DNA from: Pyrocephalus nanus
Taxonomy: Eukaryota; Chordata; Aves; Passeriformes; Tyrannidae
Reading direction: 5' to 3'
Length of the DNA: 64,000 nucleotides
NCBI GenBank assembly: GCA_038380795.1
Contig: CM076260.1
Span: forward strand, 83,427,843 to 83,491,842
This document shows, in pieces, positions 49,304 through 58,914 of the stretch (positions within the stretch are counted from its first letter, which is position 1; the number at the start of each line of letters is the position of its first letter). Under the pieces are notes generated by a model, which saw only the letters and a program-made list of their open reading frames with translations, was not told the origin of the DNA and did not search any database. A program made the translations under genes and the position numbers.

Positions 49304-51186
49304 ATAGTTAAAGGTATGGAGTGTAGTTGAATTAGGGCGACTGAGATCTTTGGATTGTGGAAGGAGGGAACAGGACTGTAAGAGAAGTGTGATTCCAATA
49401 ACTTTTAAGAGAATTCTGCATGGTGCAATGGGTACGACAGATACATGATATGTCCTGTGGTATTTCCATTCAACAAGAACTATGTACAACTGGAGTCCAG
49501 GGATTTCATTTTCTTTGGAAATGTGTTAGGTGTTAAGTAGAGCTTGTTACATGGACTGTTGTTCAATAGCTAGCTTGATCCCTTTTTCTTGATAGCTCTT
49601 GGAATTGTTCCCATGCAGGCAACAGAGGTTTCTGCCTAACAGTTAAGGTTAATTGGTATGGAAAAGCAAGAATGAGCAATAATCCTTCTGAAACTCGATT
49701 TTAATCCAAGAGTCACTATAATGCTATTACTCAGATCTGAATCGTGAGCATTAACATACAAGCAGAACTGTGATGTGAGTCTCTGCAGTAGGAACTGTCA
49801 TCCTTTACTTTTAAAATGAGCTTCAAAGAAGCCAGCAGCAAAATGGATCTGAACGTTCTTTTAATTGAGATGCCTTCTCTGAATGAAAAGATCTCTCTTG
49901 TTAAATGTTAAAGTGCCCTTTAATAACCTTACAGTCCGTTCCCATTGTACCTGGCACCAGCAACCTACAGGTGCTTTTTTTAACTTCGCACAGCTTGCTT
50001 TTCTGTCCTGGACAGACATCCCTTGATGCAGTTATTGCATCATCCATCTCATGGATTAGTTGTCTTGGTCAGGCTTACTGCAGTAGCTTCTCACAAAGTC
50101 TGGCTTGACACTTGTGAAAGCTAAGGTTGCCTTTATCTGTAAGCACAGGAAGATAGCTGGACAAGGCTCTCTTGCTTCTGCTTCTCCTGATGCTGGTGAG
50201 GAGACATTGTTGTGTCCTAAAGCAGGCTGTGCCAGTATCCTCTATTGGATGTGCATGCAGAGTATAGGTTGGCCCACAGAGTGTGAAAATTCTGGGTTAA
50301 CCGTGATGTTTAGATATGTGGCACAGGACATTTGGAGTTTTTTTTCACTTGGGGTGTATTGCACTTGCAGGTTTTTGGGGTACACTGACTGCGATAGCCA
50401 CTACAGAATCTTTCTGTAGTGTTGCATTAGAAAAAAATACCACTGTGTTATAAAATGTATTTTCTCAGTCATACAAGTTTAGCCATCTGAATAAAAAGCA
50501 AAGTTAAAGAAATGCTGCTTGTAAGAGGAAAAGGCTGGAAAGATGATACAGTGCCTGAAATAAGAAACATTCTCTGGACCATAATCACCGTATTTCTGTT
50601 GAGGAAGTGAAGCTGCTGCTTATAAGGTCAGAAAATGCAACAGAAGAGAAGTTGATGTCGAGGAAAACCCTGCAAGCCCTCTGCCTCTTTGCAGAGAATG
50701 TTCACAGCTGCTGAAACAGCAACCAGGCAGAAGCTGTGTGCATCCTAAAACCGAAGTTAAGTATTAGCTACCTCAGACCTCAAGGGATTTGCCAAATATC
50801 AGGAAGACAGTAGGTGCCTGCAAATGTTGCCTTTTATTTTTTTTTCTTATTCTTTCCCTTTTTGTCCAAAGCATTCCTTTTTGGACCTTTTTTTCTCTGC
50901 TGTGAAACTCTTTCTTGTTACTGGAGACAAAATGATGCTCAGGGGTAGTGTTGTGGTTTTGTATGCATGCCAAGTGGCTGCTTATTCTGTACAGGGCCCA
51001 CAGAACTGTCTCGAGCAATTCTGTGCTAGATGACATCTGTTTCTGTTGTGTGGCAAAGGTTTTTTCCATTCTCAGATCACACAGAGAACACAGCTGCTCT
51101 GCAAGTGGATTTTACATTGAGGGATGCTCTCTGGTAGTAACAGCTGGAGTCAAGCTTGTATGCTGCCTCTGCAGCTGCACTGCCGC

Positions 51187-51750
51187 TGCGTCGTGGTTTA
51201 ATCCCAGCTGGCAACTACGTACCACACAGCTGCTTGCTCCCTCTCCCCCCGCTCCCAGTGGGATGGAGAGGAGAACTGGAAAAAAAGTAAAACTTGTAGG
51301 TTGAGATTAGAACAGTTTAATAATTGAAAAAAGTAAAATATAGTATTAGTTGTAGTGGAGAGAGGAATAAAACCCAAGAAGACACAAGTGATGCACAGTG
51401 CAGTTGCTCACCACCCGCTGACCAATGCCCAGCCTGTCCCTGAGCAGTGATCAGCCCCTCCCAGCCAACTCCTCCCAGTTTATGTTCTGAGCATGACACC
51501 ATATGGTATGGAATATTCCTTTGGCTAATTCAGGTCAGCTGTCCTGACTATGCTCCCTCCCAGCTTCTTGTGCACCTCCTCACTGGCAGAGCGTGAGAAA
51601 CTGAAAAGTCCTTGAGTTAGTGCAAGCACTGCTTAATAGCAACTAAAACATCAGTATGTTATCAACATTATTTTTATCCCAAATCTGAAATGCAGCACTG
51701 TACCAGCTGCCAGGAAGAAAATTAGCTTTATCCCAGCTGAAACGAGGACA
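51187..51750 (+). mobile_element. Solo-LTR-like retroviral repeat, copy 1
   Basis: This is about 560 bp, beginning near GTCGTGGTTTAATCCCAGCT and ending GAAACGAGGACA. It aligns along its length with the repeat at 53856-54399. I associate this sequence type with abundant endogenous-retrovirus LTRs of birds, and it has TG-like and CA ends. No gag, pol or env similarity flanks it, so it looks like a solitary LTR. The exact 5' edge and target-site duplication are unclear. Confidence 0.7.
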
Positions 51751-52912
51751 CACTGTCACTGCACTCCTTCACTATGAAGAGGAAAGAGGCTGTGTGTGTT
51801 TTGTCTTTGTGAGGGGGTGAAGGAATCCTCAGCTTTTTGCATTAACAAAGCAAAATGTTAAGTTTACACTGCAGTTTTCTGAGCCTTAGAGTGTACATGT
51901 GTGTCTGCCTGGAAGACGTGACTCATGCTCATGGGTGATCATTGTGAGCCTTGTAGCCCTCAATGAGCCATTCCAGTGAAGCTGTAACTGCCAGTGAGTT
52001 TAGAAATCAGACTGGAACTACAGTAGGGAAGTAGTGGGTAAGGTGGAAGAGTAGAACTGGAGCTACTGCAGGTAATAGACTGCTAGGAAGATGAGTGTAA
52101 GTGCTAAGTAGCATTACTGATGAGAGGTGGAAAAGACAGATAAAAGGAACCAGGAGGTTGAATTTCATCTTGTATTACAGTGCTAATTAGAATAGCTGAA
52201 GAGCTGCCTCCTGCTGTAGCTCCAGGCTAAAATTGAACTTCTGCAGGGTAGTCATAATGTGGACTTGACAGCAAGCTCCTTCAGAGAGAGGCTTGTGGAT
52301 AGCATGATGAGCAGAATTGGTGCTTTCTTCTATTTATGGATATTACCTATATCCATTTCTGCTTTGGAGCACAAGGTCCATCTGTTCTGCAGAGAATATC
52401 TGCTCCACTCTGAACAGAGGTGTGGTGAATTGAACCACTCCAGGATTCTATGTGGTAGCAAGGGATGCTCAGGTATTGTAGGAAAGGAGGTCTTTACTGG
52501 GCTGTTCCGTGCAGGGATATCTGGAGAACAAAATTAGATTGGTGGGGCAGAGTGATTGGAGCAAAATGACAGAGGCTGGATTCTTGGTGTTGGACAGGAA
52601 TGTGTATGGGAAAGCAGGGACCCCTAGAGCCATCTAGAAAAAACAGCTGCTTTTCCAAGGTCAGTTACTGCTCTGCACAGGTATCCTGCTCAGTGGAGAG
52701 CTGGCTAGAAGGCCTTTCCTTTCTGGGATACAGTGAAGATATGGGGCTTTTACCGTGGAGGGTCCTGGCATTAGATAGTAGCCTGATCGTGCAGCAGTTT
52801 GCTGTTGACTTGTGCCCTGGCACCTGGCCATGGGTTGCTCTGCGCATGCCTGGTTGTTTTCATGTTTTGTGCTATAGGTGACCGACACCAAGTTTCCTTT
52901 CTCATGTTTCAG

Positions 52913-53010
52913 GAGCTATTGGCCAGATGCTGCTGGATGCTGACAGGGGAAAGCTGATTCGGAGGCAAGCGACCAGAAATGTTTGGACACGTCGTCGTCA
53001 CTTTGCATCT
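52913..53010 (+). other. TJAP1: Candidate TJAP1 5' exon (98 nt, open in one frame)
   Basis: The interval is bounded by acceptor ctcatgtttcag and consensus donor gtaagt. It contains an ATG at 52927 whose frame is open to the exon end in phase 0. Spliced to 55115, the frame stops after two codons, making a 30-codon uORF. Spliced directly to 57433, it would run in frame into the TJAP1 start. Confidence 0.45.
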
Positions 53011-53698
53011 GTAAGTCCTTGTTTGAGGGAAAGCTGCCTGGAGGCACTGTGAGTTTCTAAGTCTTTGGAAATTCTCAGATCATGAGGGTAGGTTTCAAAT
53101 CCAGTTATATTTTCCAGGTAAGTCAGGATGAGATGGCAGGTAGCATAGTTGCTGCCTCTGGGGTAGGAACCGGGACAGTCCTGTTTTAGCCTGAGGAACT
53201 GTGTGCTGAGAGACAGAGAGGCCTTTGGCATGTTCGTTCTGAGCACAGCTGCAATGGAAACCTGGGTGCAGCTGTTCCTGGAAGCCTCTGTTCATCTGCC
53301 AGCCCATGTGGCTGATGGTTATGCCTCAATGCTGCTGGGAGTTGGTGGAAAAGCAGATTCAAACTATGCTGGCCTGGTCCTTCCTGGAGGTTCCCGTTCT
53401 CCCTCTCTCTTTCTCCCCCCATACTTTACAGTTTGCCCTACAGAGCAGTTATGCTGCTGTGAAGCTGTTTTCCCCTGTGCTAGTTGAGACCCGACTATGG
53501 CATTATAGTAAGGAAAGGGGCCAGACAGCTTGTTGGGACAGGGCCAGCACTTGGGCACCTCTTCAGTTTGTTTTGGCAGAGCTTGAGTTTGCGTGGTCCT
53601 GATTGCCTGCCTGTTCCATTCACCTTCAATCTGGCTCTCCCTGTGTGTGTACAACTGCTCCACACCCTGCACTCCAGTCCCGCCTCCCAGGGCTTGGT

Positions 53699-53855
53699 GC
53701 CATTGACCAGGAAAAAGTAGCACAGCAGAAGTGCATCAGGGAAAGGAGGGCTTTACTGCAGTCTCTTTCATCTCAGTGGCAGAGGGGTGGCCACAGAGCT
53801 ACACTTGCAGCTGGCTCCCAGAGTAACCCAATTCTCTCTTGTACTGATGGGTACC
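53699..53855 (+). repeat. Inverted repeat, left arm (abuts LTR copy 2)
   Basis: This is about 160 bp whose reverse complement recurs at 55480-55637 with roughly 94-95% identity by eye. The arm ends GGTACC immediately before the LTR start at 53856. The right arm keeps that junction and the first bases of the LTR, so this segment probably belongs to the same element, for example internal sequence next to a 3' LTR. I see no protein similarity. Confidence 0.8.
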
Positions 53856-54399
53856 TGTTGTGGCTTGATTCCAGCTGGCAACTCAGCACCACACAACTGT
53901 TCACTCACTTCTCACCCCTCAGTGGAATGTGGAGAGAATGGGGGGAAAAGTAAAATTTGTGGGTTGAGATACAGACAGTTCAATAGGAGAGAAAAGGAAG
54001 GGATAATAATGAAAGAATTGGAATGCATAATGCAATTGCTCACCACCTGCTGACCAATGCCCAGCCAGTTCCCAAGCAGTGGCCCTTGCCAACTTTTCCC
54101 CTTGTTTATATACTGAGCATATGCTCAGTATGCTGACACCATATGCTATGGAATATCCCTTTGGACAGTGGGGGTCAGCTGTCCTGGCTGTGTCCCCTCC
54201 CAGCTTATTGTGCCCCGCAGCCTACTCGCTGGTGGAGTGGCGTGAGAAGCTGAGCAATCCTTTCCTTACTGTAAACACTGCTTAGCAACATCTAAAACAT
54301 CAGTGTGTTATCAACACTGTTCTCATCCCAAATCCAAAGCACAGCACTGTTTTAGCTACTAGGACGAAAAATAACTCTATCCCAAACAAAAGCAGTGCA
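53856..54399 (+). mobile_element. Solo-LTR-like retroviral repeat, copy 2
   Basis: This is about 545 bp starting TGTTGTGGCTTGATTCCAGC and ending near AGCAGTGCA. It is related to copy 1 but has clearly diverged from it. It carries a TATA-like TTTATATACTGAG near 54105-54118. No retroviral reading frames accompany it. Confidence 0.7.
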
Positions 54400-55114
54400 G
54401 TACTCAAAACCAGTACATATACCCAAAGCAGGGGCTTTGAATAGAGACGAAGGTTGTTTCTGAACTTGTGCTGTGTCCCTGGTTGCCTGGATAAGATTTT
54501 ACAGAAGCCCTTTAGCAGCAAGGTAGAGTATGACATGGCTTGATGGAAGTTAGAGGGTAGCTTGGCTTCCTCTCTTGTGGAGGTGTGGGTTATCACAGCT
54601 TTAGGCATGAGGATGTAATGTTTTGGCTTAAATAAGAGCGTAATAATTGCCAGCTCAGTTGTGGGTGAGAAGTACCGACTTAAAAGGATGAGTGAGGTAA
54701 TTGTTAGCATTACCAAACTTCTGTACTGACGGCTTCACAGTTAGCATCCCTCTGCAGTGGCGGGGAAGATTATCTGGGAGGGGGTCCCATTCTATAGGAG
54801 ATTTGGTTAGTCCTTCCTGGGACAAAGTTTCCTTGAAGCTAATGCTTCATGAATTTTGAGTCTGTGTGGTCCCAGTTGCCTGAGTGCCTTGAACATGTCC
54901 TTGCCAGGTGCCTTTCCAGCTCTTGCTGGGTTATGTGGCCAACTATTCTAAGTTCAATTTCTTTACATTCAGAAGATGCGATGTAGGTTCGGGCAGGTAC
55001 CTGGAGTGAGGTGGCCATCCAGTAGTCCTTGGTTATAAATATTCCCTATTCCTTACATATTTGAAAGTGTGTTTTTTTGTGGTGTATGCTAAGCTATTTG
55101 TTTCTCTTCTTCAG

Positions 55115-55168
55115 GGCATCTGAGTGAGTGTCCCTGCTTCATGCGGCTTCAAATTTGAGCCCAGGCTG
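55115..55168 (+). other. TJAP1: Candidate TJAP1 non-coding exon (54 nt)
   Basis: The interval is bounded by acceptor tttctcttcttcag and donor CTGgtaagt, both close to consensus. It contains TGA in the frame entering from 52913-53010, so it would act as 5' UTR. Confidence 0.4.
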
Positions 55169-55471
55169 GTAAGTGCTCACATCCTTAAGAACTAGAGAAA
55201 CGATTGTGATTTCAACTTGGGATACCTTCATGCACATTTACTGTCCCTAGACTGTCAGGAATTGACAGAAGAGTTCCCTAGTTCACCTCTTTGATGGTGG
55301 GGTGTTTACAAACCTGCTTCTAGTCAGGTTTTCAGCATTTCTCTTTGAAAGAAATGTCTTCCCAGCAAATCAGACTATCTGTTTTGCTTGGGGATGCAGT
55401 GAAATGTGATTCAGTATGCTGGATGTGATTTTTCCAAAGTATTAGAGACCTAATACTAAACTAATACTAAA

Positions 55472-55637
55472 CCATGACAGGTACCCATGAGTACAAAAAG
55501 AGAATTGGGTTACTCTGGGAGCTAGCTGCAAGAGTAGCTCTGTGGCCACCCCTCTGCCACTGAGATGAAAGAGACTGCAGTAAAGCCCTCCTTTCCCTGA
55601 TGCACTTCTGCTGTGCTACTTTTCCCTTGTCAATGGC
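55472..55637 (-). repeat. Inverted repeat, right arm with 8 bp of LTR start
   Basis: Read on the minus strand, this is the left-arm sequence, then GGTACC, then TGTCATGG, the opening of the LTR. It then breaks off into TTTAGTATTAG repeats. It is a truncated second copy of the same element junction in opposite orientation, 1.6 kb away. Confidence 0.8.
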
Positions 55638-56583
55638 ATCTACCTAAGCCTTTTCAGCAGAAGGGACCTTGAGGGAATGACTACAGCAAGGGAAAGTTTC
55701 CAGCATTTTTATGGGGGAGATGTACAGGTTAGTCCTAGAAAGTTGTTTGTGTTTGTGGAAAGGTGTGAGAAACTTTTGTGAGCTTGTATTTATGGCAGGG
55801 TGAAGGACAGTTTGCCCATGTCCCTGTGAAGTGACTGTTATGGCTTGGAGCCAGTCTGTGCTTGGTGCACACCTCACACTTGCCAGTCCTCTCAGGGGAC
55901 TCAGTCTAAGTGTCAGCAAGTTGCAGCTAGGTGAGAGTGGTTAAGAATTGGAGGGAATTCTTGGGCCTCTCTTAGACTCTTAACATGTAAAACTCCACTG
56001 TCCAAAACACAAAACAAGTGAAGCATGATAGGTCACTGGCCCAGCGGTATCCATTGACTCCAGGTATGTGACTGGGAGTTGCATGGCCCTGCTTGTAGAA
56101 GAGGGGAGAGAGTGTGCTCTGAGTTGATGCGGGTTCTGCACTTTGAAGTGCTGCAGATCAAGTGCTGAGGATTGCAGAGATACTAGGCTTGATCAGTGTT
56201 AAGAACCTGCAGGGAAAAGGGGAATGAGAATTGGGCATTTACTCCAAGTATAGGGCAACTATGAATGATGGCACATGTTATCATCGAGAAAAGGCTCTGC
56301 AGCACCTACTTGACATCTCTGAGAGTTCTTATGTACAATAGGGTAGTTGAAATTCTGGCTGCTTGCAGGGAAGTCTTCCTGCCCACTACTGCAGACCCAA
56401 AAAAGTAGAAAGAAAGGTGTTTCTTCCATGTGTACAAGATAGCTGCTTTTCATCCACCCTATTTGTTGCTCTTGTACTGCCCCTGTGGCAGAAGAATCCT
56501 GCCCAGCATGGCTGGGGTAAAGGAAATAATCTTCTCACTAGTAGGAAGACTGCTGCATGTCTATATACACTTAGTGCACTCTA

Positions 56584-56775
56584 AGGGTGGTGAGGCACCG
56601 GAACAGGTTACCTAGAGAGATTGTGGACTCCCCATCCCTGGAGGTATTCAAGGCCAGGCTGGATGTGGTTCTGAGTGACTTGGTCTAGTGACAGGTTCCC
56701 TGCCTGTGGCAAGAAATTGGAAGAAGATGATCTTTGAGGTCCCTTCCAACCCAGGCCATTTTGTGGTTCTATGTT
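56584..56775 (+). mobile_element. CR1 LINE, truncated 3' end
   Basis: GGCACCGGAACAGGTTACCT, CCCATCCCTGGAGGTATTCA and TTTGAGGTCCCTTCCAACCC follow the order seen in the 3' end of chicken-repeat-1 LINEs. About 190 bp remain, in sense orientation to TJAP1. CR1 copies of this form are the dominant LINE of birds and reptiles. Confidence 0.9.
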
Positions 56776-57465
56776 GCAAAATCTGACCTTAGGAACTAAC
56801 ACGAATGACACTGCTCCCTAATTTGATGCCACCTCTGACTTGGGGGTTGTCTTTGTCTTTTCTGACAGAGTGAGCAGTTCTGTGGTACCTCTTTCTGACG
56901 AGTCTCCTGTGGTTTGCTGCACTGGGGCTCCAGTGTAAACCAAAAAGTTCTGGGTTTGGGCTCTTTAATGGCTGAAGTCTCCTCCCACGTAGTCCCTGCT
57001 GACAGTGAGAGGACATGATCAATAACTCCTGCTCCAGCTGTCACTGCTGCCTGTGAGGCTTGCAGTTTCCATACTGAAAAAGGCCTTTCCTAAAGAGCCT
57101 AATCAATATGCTGCTGTGAGGTCTGTTCTCATTTGCTATATATAATCCGGACACACACAAACTACGTGAGTGAGCGTGTGTAGAGGGGGGGAGAGGATGT
57201 GCCAGCCCTCTGCTTTCACTGGCTGGGAGAAGGACACAGCTACCTCTTACTTTGCTCCCTTTCCTGCAGCTGCTGTTCAAGGCTTGTGGCTACATCCTTT
57301 CCCTGCTCTATTAGCACTCTGCATGGGGACGTGCTCTGGGACTCCAGGGGAGCTGAATTCCTGCTGGGTCACTCATAGGGTTCGATGGAGCACCCGTGAC
57401 TCTCTCTTCTGTGCACTTTCTGCTGTTGGTAGGTAACCCGCTTTCAGAGCCACGCAGGTGGGAGG

Positions 57466-58914
57466 ATGTCGAGCACAGCTCCGTCAAAGAAGCCTTACCG
57501 CAAGGCGCCCCCGCAGCACCGCGAAATCCGCCATGAGGTACCCATCATTCGTGACGACCAGGACGGAGTGATCTTGGCTGAGCAGAGTCAGGTAACAACT
57601 TGCCGGGTGACAAAGGGCTTAACACCATTGCACCAGCAAACAGGGTTTAGTTACACCAAGGCAGGCCAGCTCGAGCAGGCAGAGGGGTTTGAGGTTTGCA
57701 ACCTGAACTTCTCCTCATCGTGGTCCCTGGAGTCCAGCAGTGAGAAGGAAGTGACAGGGTGCAGAGCAGAGTTGAACATCAAGAGCCAGACTGTCTCGCC
57801 AGCACTCCCACGTAGTGGGAAGATGGGGCAGCGAAGCGGGAAGCAGTGCCCAAACCGCAGTCGTGGGCACCGCAGCAAATTTGTCAGCCGTAGCATGGAG
57901 ACAGTGCTGGTGTCTGGAGATGAAAGACACCATCCCACTTGCTCTTTCAAGAGCAGAAGCCTGGAACGCTCACTTATATTTAAAGAGCCTCCTGAAGTCC
58001 TGACTCCGAGGAAGTTTCGTGTCTCGTCTACACACCTGCCTCTCAAAGGGATCCTGAAGCAGACCAACATGACAGGCTCGTGTCCCGAGAGCTTATGCAA
58101 GTCCCGCTCAGTAGAGACACTTTGCCATGGCCATGGCTCACGCAAGTACAGTGATCCTCAGCTCTGCCTCAGCCCTAGGGAGAAGCACTCTCTGGAGCAC
58201 AGCAGCAGCAGTGCCACTGACTCTGTCAAGCGCAGGGAGAAGATCACAGAGCAAAAACTGCAATTCTCCAAATTCCTGGATGAGATTACCCGGCGGGTGC
58301 TGAGTCCCAACCGCTTGCGCTCACTGGGAGAGACTAGGGGAACAGCACAAGACCAGAACTCTTCTCTTTTCCCCAGAAGCTCCATGCCAGAAGGCCAAGG
58401 GGAAGGTCACCTGCAAGGGGGCAAAACCAAGCATGCAACTGAAAGATCCCCCTGCCCAAGCAGAAGAAAAACAGAAAAGAAATGTGAGGGACTGGGAATG
58501 GCTTCGGGCCTGAGAAAGTGTGCTGAGGAAGCTGGGAGAGTTTCCAGACTAAGAAAGAAACCTGTCCCTGGGAGAAAGGACAGTAAGGGAAAACTTTCCT
58601 TGGAGAGAAGGGTAGTAGATCTGTGTCAGTATGAGCTGCAGCAGCTGGCAGACCTGGGGCTGGCAGGGACATCCTCTGGGCAGCAGCATTCACTGTCTTC
58701 ATGGAAAATCAGTGCAGAGGGCAGAAGGGATGAAAACAGTCCCTGTTCACGGCTGTTACAGCCACACCATCAGTGTGCTAAGCTTGGGCAGAAGCATGCA
58801 GTGGAGCCGAACTACCCAGAGAAAGGATCCTGCTCTGCTCCAACACACTGGAGTCGGGAGGAGGGGCCTACCCCATCTAGATCCTCCCCTTCATTCAGCC
58901 TGGCACTAAACAAG
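57466..58914 (+). CDS. TJAP1: TJAP1 long alternative first coding exon (441-codon extension)
   Basis: The frame of the first TJAP1 exon does not stop at its donor (57592) but continues to TAA at 59151. A second donor, AAG|gtaggt at 58915, follows residue 483 in phase 0, the same phase as the first, so it can splice to 60060 without a frame change. The added 1323 nt encode residues 43-483, rich in Ser, Arg, Lys and Gln and low in hydrophobic clusters, so probably mostly disordered. Notable parts are three SRS(M/L/V)E motifs (141-148, 163-170, 213-220), PLKGILK (192-198), RKYSDP (226-231) and a helix-like stretch LQFSKFLDEITRRVLSP (265-281). By a rough estimate, 441 stop-free codons by chance has a probability near one in a billion. 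I do not recognise a domain. Whether both donors are used is unknown. Confidence 0.65.

Larger units (their letters stand above)
31514..51186 (+). other. TJAP1: Long TJAP1 5' intron (inferred), repeat-poor
   Basis: This is almost 20 kb with no recognisable coding exon or interspersed repeat. It holds A-runs (43003-43016 and about 43955-43972), a T-run near 37671-37682 and two short tandem duplications listed separately. Its role as an intron is inferred from the position of the promoter-like CpG island and the TJAP1 start codon. Confidence 0.5.
53011..57432 (+). other. TJAP1: TJAP1 5' intron sequence with repeats (inferred)
   Basis: Apart from the candidate exon at 55115-55168 and the repeats listed within it, this stretch shows no recognisable coding sequence. 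Confidence 0.5.
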
